Assembly (NCBI GenBank): GCA_032718475.1
Contig: JAUCBJ010008657.1
Location: forward strand, 1-35,880
Length of the DNA: 35,880 nucleotides
Source of the DNA: Nemertoderma westbladi
Lineage: Eukaryota > Xenacoelomorpha > Nemertodermatida > Nemertodermatidae
Reading direction: 5' to 3'
In this document: in pieces, positions 28,641-35,880 of the stretch
Numbering within the stretch: position 1 is the stretch's first letter
Layout of the letters: every line of letters starts with the position of its first letter
Notes under the pieces: generated by a model
Databases searched by the model: none
Told to the model about the DNA's origin: nothing
What the model saw: the letters and a program-made list of their open reading frames with translations, nothing else
Translations under genes and position numbers: made by a program

Positions 28641-28942
28641 AATTAGAAGCAGTTAATCATGTGAGTCATAATTTGAACAATACAAAGAAACGAAGCAGGT
28701 CAACCAATTGTACAATAAACTATCCTTCTTCATCAGTTTCTAATTGTAAGTAACTCTCGCCTCTCACCTACAGAAAACACTGGTTCCTTATATCTCTACT
28801 TTATTCAATGGATGCCAAGCAACATTTGACCAACTGAGCCCGCCCCCCGGCCGTTTGCAACTTGCAATGTAAAAAAAATATATTATTAAATCCCAATTTG
28901 TTAGTTGATTCAATGTAACCTTTATTGATAAAACTATTCGAA
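28641..28942. other. No gene seen
   Basis: This spacer joins the LINE remnant to the 38-bp satellite. It contains a short GC-rich patch (GCCCGCCCCCCGGCCG, about 28838-28853) in otherwise AT-rich sequence. Nothing else is recognisable. Confidence 0.4.
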
Positions 28943-30293
28943 TAATATAAGTCAATTTACTACAGATATATTCTTTAATTCAATATAATTCAATTTACTA
29001 CAGATATATTCTTTAATTCAATATAATTCAATTTACTACAGATATATTCTTTAATTCAATACAAGTCAATTTACTATAGATATATTCTTTAATTCAATAC
29101 AAGTCAATTTACTACAGATATATTCTTTAATTCAATATAAGTCAATTTACTACAGATATATTCTTTAATTCAATATAAGTCAATTTACTACAGATATATT
29201 CTTTAATTCAATATAAGTCAATTTACTACAGATATATTCTTTAATTCAATATAAGTCAATTTACTACAGATATATTCTTTAATTCAATATAAGTCAATTT
29301 GCTACAGATATATTCTTTAATTCAATACAAGTCAATTTACTACAGATATATTCTTTAATTCAATACAAGTCAATTTACTACAGATATATTCTTTAATTCA
29401 ATATAAGTCAATTTACTACAGATATATTCTTTAATTCAATACAAGTCAATTTACTACAGATATATTCTTTAATTCAATATAAGTCAATTTACTACAGATA
29501 TATTCTTTAATTCAATATAAGTCAATTTACTACAGATATATTCTTTAATTCAATATAAGTCAATTTACTACAGATATATTCTTTAATTCAATACAAGTCA
29601 ATTTACTACAGATATATTCTTTAATTCAATATAAGTCAATTTACTACAGATATATTCTTCAATTCAAAATAAGTCAATTTACTACAGATATATTCTTTAA
29701 TTCAATACAAGTCAATTTACTACAGATATATTCTTTAATTCAATACAAGTCAATTTACTACAGATATATTCTTTAATTTAATACAAGTCAATTTACTACA
29801 GATATATTCTTTAATTCAATATAAGTCAATTTACTACAGATATATTCTTTAATTCAATATAAGTCAATTTACTACAGATATATTCTGTAATTCAATACAA
29901 GTCAATTTACTACAGATATATTCTTTAATTCAATACAAGTCAATTTACTACAGATATATTCTTTAATTCAATATAAGTCAATTTACTACAGATATATTCT
30001 TTAATTCAATATAAGTCAATTTACTACAGATATATTCTTTAATTCAATACAAGTCAATTTACTACAGATATATTCTTTAATTCAATATAAGTCAATTTAC
30101 TACAGATATATTCTTTAATTCAATACAAGTCAATTTACTACAGATATATTCTTTAATTCAATATAAGTCAATTTACTACAGATATATTCTTTAATTCAAT
30201 ATAAGTCAATTTACTACAGATATATTCTTTAATTCAATACAAGTCAATTTACTACAGATATATTCTTTAATTCAATATAAGTCAATCTACTAC
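28943..30293. repeat. 38-bp AT-rich satellite array, about 35 copies
   Basis: The unit is TCAATTTACTACAGATATAT followed by TCTTTAATTCAATATAAG. The 38-bp spacing was counted (CAATTTAC at 28953, 28991 and 29029). Copies are nearly identical. The main polymorphism is a two-state site, AATATAAG versus AATACAAG, with AATATAATT in the first copies. The array starts in AT-rich unique DNA and ends at 30293, where CTACTACCCGAACG departs from the unit. Confidence 0.95.
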
Positions 30294-30735
30294 CCGAACG
30301 AACCTTAGCGAACCGAATATTATCTATTAGTACAAGTCTCACGAATACCATGTTCTACTGGAGTTGCATCATGGTTTATACTGTATGTATACACCATCAA
30401 TTGGATCTGGTACCTTACCGGTATGTAATAAGACTCTTAGGAATAAGCTACCAGATTCCATTCCATTGATTGATTGATTGTGCATACACAATGATGCTAC
30501 TCAGAGTGGATGGCATTCACGAAATGGGTGCTAATAGCTAATTTGGACTCTTTTTAAATCAGAAGAGGAATTTCTGATACCGTAAATGCAACGTGACATG
30601 TTAACAGTTGATGCATGTACATAATTCCCAAAATTACCCAACTTTCTTGATTTGAAATTATGTTTATAAATAATTATTGAAATTTAAAATTTGAATTGTA
30701 CTATAAATTATTTTAAAAAATATTTGTTTTATTAG
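30294..30735 (+). other. Probable intron upstream of the spectrin-repeat exon
   Basis: No ORF of note. It ends in a good pyrimidine-rich acceptor (TTTGTTTTATTAG, 30723-30735). A short (ATTG)n run lies near 30465-30480. Confidence 0.5.
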
Positions 30736-32119
30736 ATATGAAAAACTGAAGTCTGTGGCTATACAATGGCAGCGGAACCAGCAGAAGAACAGACCGGAAT
30801 GGAAAAGATACCGAGAGGATTTATCAAATGCCAATGAATGGTTATCGAATGCCGAGGCCCTTTTGAGACAGCCAACATCAGACTACAACAGACGAATTAC
30901 TGACTGCGATGAACTAATAGCAAAATCGGGCCTAGCTCTGGAGTTCCGACGCAGCAGTGATGCATTGTTAACCATCATTGGTGATAAGGATGATAAGCAA
31001 ACAATCTCTGATGAAGTGCACGAAATTTCTCGACGATTTGATCTGGTTAAGGATCGGTTACTGCTGGATAGAGCAGAATCGCAACAACTTAGGGACAAAC
31101 AGATACTCCTGGAGTTGATTTCCCAGGGAGAGTCACGTTTGAGTGATGGAAGACGACGGCTACGGGATGGGGACAATGTTGCCTCAATTATTGCCGAGCA
31201 CCGCGAGTTCTTTAATGACAACTTCGACCAAATCAGCGATGAATGTTTGCGAAATTTATGTGCCGATGGCTCGGGTAATCATGATCTTCGCTCCCGTCTA
31301 GCTGAACTCCAAAGGCGTCGGGCTGAGGAACTTCTAGCGATGGAGCGAGCCCCGGGGCTGTTCGCGGAATACCGGAAGCAATTTGCAGAATTATCCGCGT
31401 GGTTGGATCGCAGTGAACAGATATTGGCAGAGTTAAGGGAATCTGAATCTGACTCCAGAAAATATAACGATATTTTATATGAATTTAAAAAGCGAAACTC
31501 TGAAGGAAAAAATAAAATTCATGACTTCGAAAATCTACAAAGAAAGTTGGACGAAATCCGGACTATTGGAGATCAAAACACAATCGAGGATGAGGAAGTT
31601 AAACTTAAAAATGAAAGAAAACGTTTGGATGATTTTCTTAATGATTCGGCTACCATGGCAACCAGATCAGAAGGAATTCTGCGAAGATTTGACTGTAGAC
31701 AGCAGGCATCAGTTGTAGAAGGCAAACTCAATCAGATAGGAGTAAATATGTCAAAATTCCCTTACATTGACAATCTTGTTGGAGCGAAATCCGCAGCTGC
31801 TGACCATGCATTGCTTATAAAAGAGGTAGAAAAGCTAGTCCCGACTGTGTACGACACCTTGAGGATGTTGAAGGAACAGACAAGCTTAAACCAAGATTAC
31901 CTGGCCATGGAACGATCTCTGGCCAACCTGCAATCGGACGTGAGAATGAGAAATGACTTGCTCGGCGACCTAGAGACTGGATGGCAGCGTTATGAAGAAT
32001 CGGAGATGACCATGATGTCATTCCTGAGACGCGCCAAAGAAGTCTTGCATCGCAAAGATAACGGAAACGAAAGTGAACTGAAAGATACCCTCGACGAAAT
32101 AGAACGTTTGGAAAAAGAG
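30736..32119 (+). CDS. Spectrin-repeat rod protein, large internal exon
   Basis: An exon of 1384 nt. It opens after the acceptor TTTGTTTTATTAG with one base completing a codon, then reads YEKLKSVAIQWQRN and stays open for 461 codons. The sequence is helical with spectrin-like heptads and tryptophans at repeat-like positions (EWKRYREDLSNANEWLSNAE; EYRKQFAELSAWLDRSEQIL; LLGDLETGWQRYEESEMTMM), consistent with several spectrin-type three-helix repeats. Proteins of this build (nesprins, MACF/dystonin, dystrophin, spectrins) link the cytoskeleton to membranes or the nucleus. I cannot say which family member this is; the divergent repeats are most like nesprin-type rods. The donor GAG|GTGAAT ends the exon on a codon boundary, and the frame stops 12 nt later inside the intron. 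Neighbouring exons lie outside, except the next one at 32376. Confidence 0.8.
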
Positions 32120-32375
32120 GTGAATATTATTTAACTGTAGTAGTTTTAACTGAAATGAACTGTTAGGACATAATAAATATGGTTTTTGCAACAGCTCCAC
32201 GTACATTAGTGTATTATGAATTATATTTATGTATTGTATTTGTATTATTTGTAGTTTCTAATAGCAGTTATTTACCTATATGAGTACAGATGAAGTGGCT
32301 GACTGGCTATTTGTACTCGGTGAACCAGTTTGTTTGTTTTCAGGTTCTACCAAACCATTTTAATATTTGTTTCAG
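32120..32375 (+). other. Intron (256 bp) between spectrin-repeat exons
   Basis: It starts GTGAAT and ends TTTGTTTCAG. It contains stops in the reading frame. The preceding exon ends in phase 0 and the following exon reads on in phase 0. Confidence 0.7.
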
Positions 32376-32548
32376 CTTCTGCCAATGTCTACCACATTGA
32401 ATCATCTTCAGACTGACCAACTAGTAATACGCAATACTTGCAGTCAGTGCAGGCAGGATGAGTTAGATAGAATACTGGAGAGCGCTAGCAGTAGCTACAA
32501 CAGTTTGCATGGTCAATTACGAGATAAGGCTGATTCAATAACAGACAG
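32376..32548 (+). CDS. Spectrin-repeat rod protein, next exon
   Basis: A 173-nt exon between acceptor TTTGTTTCAG and donor GACAG|GTATGA. It encodes 57 codons plus two bases, starting LLPMSTTLNHLQTDQLVIRN and ending DKADSITDR. The middle has helical heptads (DELDRILESASSSYNSLHGQ). It joins the previous exon in phase 0 and leaves two bases to be completed by a following exon beginning with one base, the same phase at which the first exon starts. That phase agreement supports the gene model. Function is as for the preceding exon. Confidence 0.75.
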
Positions 32549-32608
32549 GTATGATCTTACAGAGGTAAAGTAGCAGCTTGAGATTCTATAAGTAGTAGGG
32601 TCTTGGGC

Positions 32609-32887
32609 GGCTCTGTGACAGTTAGACCTCACTGACACCCATTGGGTGTCATATGACACCCAATTATCACCCCATGGGTGTCATTGGGTGTCATTGGCGC
32701 CAGACTGTCTGGGTGACACCTCCCAATTAGGCTAATTAGACCCTAATTGACAGGTGTCATCAATTAATTAGTACAATTAAACCCTAACAGGTATCATTTA
32801 GGGTTTAATTGATTATCCTAATTAATCAGACTGATTAGCGCCCTGACACACAATGGGTCATCAGTGATGTCTAACTGTCACAGAGCC
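32609..32887. mobile_element. MITE-like foldback element with nested palindromes
   Basis: A 279-bp element. Its ends are inverted repeats of about 43 bp starting GGCTCTGTGACAGTTAGAC, with a few mismatches. Inside are further perfect inverted repeats: TGACACCCA-T-TGGGTGTCA, the 22-bp palindrome centred on GTCATATGAC, and CAATTAAACCCTAA/TTAGGGTTTAATTG. It carries no ORF. It lies in the probable intron after the 32548 donor. A target-site duplication is not obvious. This is a non-autonomous DNA transposon type; the superfamily cannot be assigned. Confidence 0.8.
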
Positions 32888-33088
32888 GGCTCAAGAGGGT
32901 GTCATAAGTGACACCGCAGCTCTTTTATTTATTAATACCTATTTATTTATATTTAATTTTAATTAATTATTTGTATTTTATTTTATTTGTATTTAATTTT
33001 ATATTAATTATTCATTTGTACTTTATGGGTATACAGCTCCCTTACTGGTAACTAATTACTCTTATCTATATCCAGACAGCTTTTTCGT

Positions 33089-33108
33089 TGACCTTTGACC
33101 TTTGACCC
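33089..33108 (-). promoter_or_regulatory. Triple DR1 nuclear-receptor half-site motif
   Basis: TGACCTTTGACCTTTGACCC is three AGGTCA-type half-sites (minus strand), each separated by one base. This is the DR1 spacing bound by HNF4, RXR or COUP-type receptors. It is a sequence match only; function is unproven. Confidence 0.35.
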
Positions 33109-33235
33109 CTCAATTAGCTTTAACCAAGCAACAGCATATTAATGATAGTTGTATCCAAGCGCCCCTGCCCCCACCCCGTGACAGCTCTGATTACTAATTA
33201 CTCGTACATATATCCAACCGCCTGCAGTTCCATAG

Positions 33236-33252
33236 TCTGCCGCTAGAGGGCG
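33236..33252 (+). promoter_or_regulatory. CTCF-like motif, copy 1
   Basis: GCCGCTAGAGGGCG fits the CTCF core (CCRCYAGRKGGC) well. The same 18-bp string AGTCTGCCGCTAGAGGGC recurs about 1 kb downstream, with similar flank AGTTCC upstream, so the motif may be spread by a repeat. Confidence 0.35.
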
Positions 33253-34240
33253 TATTATCTGAAAATTAACATCTTCTCTAACTTTGTTATTTTCAATTTA
33301 ACTATTTATTTATATTTAATTTTAATTAATTAATTGTACTTTATTTTACTTTATTTATTCATTTGTAGTTTATTTTAAATTAATTAATTGTATTCTATTT
33401 TACTTTATTTATTCATTTGTACTTTATTTTAAATTAATTAATTGTATTACTTTTATTTTATATATTGATTTCTATTTTTAGATTAATTAGTTTTTATATT
33501 ACTTACCGCTACTAAATGAGATCATTATTGGAAGCATCTAACCATAGACTTGCAGCCTTATTTAGCCATAGGGTATACAGCTCCCCTACTGGTAACTATT
33601 TTGGAGTTAATGTTAGCAAAGGGCCTAAACTTAAGACAAGCTATCGCCTAGGTTACCAGTTACGCATGAATGAGCAATTTATCGGGGGCCCCTCTTAAAA
33701 TTCTTTGTGCTGCGTCAGGATTGCCTCATTTAAGGAAGCCGCATCCCTATCGATAATCTAATTATGGTATCGCTAACCATTTTCAGTATACTGTATAATT
33801 AAATAGGGCCCTCTTTTAATACATAAGTTTATATATATATACAGTTTATCTTCAATTTAATTTGTTTTTATTTACAACCCTATGTTCTACTGTATTATAA
33901 TTTATAATAACAAGCTATATCCGGTTAATCCGTATTAATTTTCTTTGTACTGAGGTTATCGAGGGCGCTGTTTCCAATGGTCCTATTCTCAAAACGATCT
34001 AACCTACTGTATAATTAATTACTTAAGACTGCGAGGTATGCGTAATTAACACATCTCATTTACCAGTTTTCCTTAAAAACTATGAAGTTATATTGCTTAA
34101 GAGTTCTAAGGGGCGAGCCATGAGGCAAGATGTTTGAGACTTATTTAGATATATTATTACTTAATTTGACCCCCCAATCGGCATCTACTATGGCATAGGC
34201 TATATCTTTTGCAGAGTCACAGAGTAGTATGAAGTTCCCC

Positions 34241-34257
34241 AGTCTGCCGCTAGAGGG
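34241..34257 (+). promoter_or_regulatory. CTCF-like motif, copy 2
   Basis: The second occurrence of AGTCTGCCGCTAGAGGGC, again preceded by AGTTCC. It matches the CTCF core except that the base after GGGC is T. Confidence 0.3.
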
Positions 34258-34359
34258 CTTAATGTCTCAAAGTGAAAACCATACGGTAGCCATGAATTGG
34301 TTACTAGGCAATAATACTGCATTTTGCAACGTTAGGCCTATTGCTGACCGAACGAAAAC

Positions 34360-34436
34360 TGCCCTGGTTCATGCAGGGGTCGAACCCATGACATACGAGA
34401 GACGTGAATTCTACGCAACCACTACACCAAGGTGGA
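34360..34436 (-). repeat. tRNA-derived SINE head
   Basis: On the minus strand a clear A box (TGGTGTAGTGGTTGCG, 34429-34414) is followed by a B box (GGGTTCGACCCC, 34387-34376) at normal tRNA spacing. A T-arm-like stem CATGG/CCCTG with one mismatch is present. The ends flanking the arms do not pair as an acceptor stem. A tRNA-derived SINE or tRNA pseudogene is therefore more likely than a working tRNA. The SINE body beyond the head is not defined. Confidence 0.65.
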
Positions 34437-34499
34437 ACAGTAACCTTCGAATTTGTTCGTTGACGTTCGAATTTGTAAGACTCTCATTTAAGACTTGAC

Positions 34500-35880
34500 A
34501 CAGACTATGCCTCACCGAGGCATAGACTATGACTCACTGAGGCATAGACTATGCCTCATTGAGGCACTGAGGCATAGACTATGCCTCACTGAGGCACTGA
34601 GGCATAGACTATGCCTCACTGAGGCATAGACTATGCCTCACTGAGGCATAGACTAGGCCTCACTGAGGCATAGACTAGGTCTCACTGAGGCACTGAGGCA
34701 TAGACTATGACTCACTGAGGCATAGACTATGACTCACTGAGGCATAGACTATGCCTCACTGAGGCATAGACTATGCCTCACTGCCTCACTGAGGCACTGA
34801 GGCATAGACTATGACTCACTGAGGCATAGACTATGCCTCACTGAGGCATAGACTAGGCCTCACTGAGGCATAGACTAGGCCTCACTGAGGCACTGAGGCA
34901 TAGACTATGCCTCACTGAGGCATAGACTATGCCTCACTGAGGCATAGACTATGCCTCACTGAGGCACTGAGGCATAGACTATGCCTCACTGGGGCACTGA
35001 GGCATAGACTATGACTCATTGAGGCATAGACTATGCCTCACTGGGGCATAGACTATGCCTCACTGAGGCATAGACTATGCCTCACTGAGGCACTGAGGCA
35101 TAGACTATGACTCACTGAGGCATAGACTATGCCTCACTGAGGCATAGACTATGCCTCACTGAGGCACTGAGGCATAGACTATGACTCACTGAGGCATAGA
35201 CTATGCCTCACTGAGGCATAGACTAGGCCTCACTGAGGCATAGACTATGCCTCACTGAGGCACTGAGGCATAGACTATGCCTCACTGGGGCACTGAGGCA
35301 TAGACTATGACTCATTGAGGCATAGACTATGCCTCACTGAGGCATAGACTAGGCCTCACTGAGGCATAGACTAGGCCTCACTGAGGCACTGAGGCATAGA
35401 CTATGACTCACTGAGGCATAGACTATGACTCACTGAGGCATAGACTATGCCTCACTGAGGCATAGACTATGCCTCACTGCCTCACTGAGGCACTGAGGCA
35501 TAGACTATGACTCACTGAGGCATAGACTATGCCTCACTGAGGCATAGACTATGCCTCACTGAGGCATTGAGGCATAGACTATGACTCACTGAGGCATAGT
35601 CTATGCCTCACTCAGTGCCTCACTGAGGCAGTGAGGGATAGACTCTGCCTCACTGAGGCATAGACTAGGCCTCACTGAGGCATAGACTATGCCTCACTGA
35701 GGCACTGAGGCATAGACTATGACTCACTGAGGCATAGACTATGCCTCACTGAGGCACTGAGGCATAGACTATGACTCATTGAGGCATAGACTATGCCTCA
35801 CTGAGGCACTGAGGCATAGACTATGCCTCAGTGAGGCATAGACTATGACTCACTGAGGCATAGTCTATGCCTCACTTCAA
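34500..35880. repeat. Palindromic 22-bp satellite array reaching the window end
   Basis: The basic unit is TGAGGCATAGACTATGCCTCAC. Flanking bases extend it to AGTGAGGCATAG-A-CTATGCCTCACT, which is 12-bp arms around a single A. Units occur as symmetric (CTATGCCTC) and broken-symmetry forms (CTATGACTC, CTAGGCCTC); many are lengthened to 30 bp by an extra 8-bp TGAGGCAC. Larger blocks recur: an insert reading CTGCCTCACT at 34781 and 35477 (696 bp), and a CTGGGGCACTG variant at 34989 and 35285 (296 bp). A few late units have a central T instead of A (about 35598 and near 35865), meaning flipped orientation. The array continues past the window. Confidence 0.95.

Larger units (their letters stand above)
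32888..34355. other. AT-rich, probably intronic DNA with scattered repeats
   Basis: No credible gene; the 60-codon ORF at 33516-33698 has no recognisable motif. The region contains an AT-rich tandem repeat (about 33320-33450, unit about 55 bp containing TTTATTCATTTGTA and TTAATTAATTGTA). A duplicated sequence ACAGCTCCCYTACTGGTAACT occurs near 33034 and 33578. A (TA)n run occurs near 33830. Confidence 0.5.

Noticed and set aside
28943-30293. Possible CRISPR-like array
   Set aside because: Units are contiguous with no unique spacers and the context is eukaryotic; this is a satellite.
32750-32820. CCCTAA/TTAGGG motifs resembling telomere repeats
   Set aside because: Only single occurrences, fully explained as arms of a hairpin inside the MITE.
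33516-33698. 60-codon plus-strand ORF
   Set aside because: No family resemblance, an AT-rich repeat neighbourhood, and it includes the duplicated ACAGCTCCCYTACTGG sequence.

Overview
The window looks like invertebrate metazoan nuclear DNA, repeat-rich and gene-poor. The evidence is a fibrinogen-related domain (FReD) of metazoan lectin type, spectrin-repeat exons with canonical GT/AG splice signals, BEL/Pao and Ty3/gypsy LTR retrotransposons, two non-LTR (LINE) remnants, a tRNA-derived SINE and several unrelated satellite arrays. I cannot name the species; a marine invertebrate such as a mollusc or basal deuterostome is a guess. Nothing prokaryotic is present, so operons, ribosome binding sites and CRISPR do not apply.

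Layout. 1-800 carries the 3' part of a FReD gene, followed by likely 3' UTR with poly(A) signals. 1602-6560 is almost continuous tandem repeat: a 24-bp array with a 96-bp super-period, a 59-bp satellite (about 20 copies) and a 51-bp satellite (about 66 copies). 6575-7800 is a 3' LINE fragment on the minus strand that has lost the centre of its reverse transcriptase. 7855-13649 is the most unusual structure: two roughly 1-kb LTR-like sequences in inverted orientation bracket a tandem-repeat-rich leader and a Gag-like coiled-coil ORF broken by one frameshift. 13860-15420 holds decayed minus-strand coding remnants of unknown identity.

16975-21693 (minus) is an unbroken BEL/Pao pol ORF (protease, RT, RNase H, integrase). 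22554-27357 (plus) is a Ty3/gypsy element with truncated gag, complete-looking pol and a 3' LTR of 327 bp. That LTR abuts a minus-strand jockey/CR1-like LINE remnant (27358-28640), probably the old insertion target. 28943-30293 is a 38-bp AT-rich satellite.

30736-32548 contains two plus-strand exons of a large spectrin-repeat protein, the clearest host gene with intact splicing signals. The probable downstream intron holds a nested-palindrome MITE, CTCF-like motifs, a triple nuclear-receptor half-site and a tRNA-derived SINE. From 34500 to the window end runs a fourth satellite whose 22-bp unit is itself a near-perfect palindrome.

Only the FReD and spectrin-repeat exons look like host protein genes; nearly everything else is mobile or satellite DNA. 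Copy numbers and repeat similarities were judged by eye, without alignment software.
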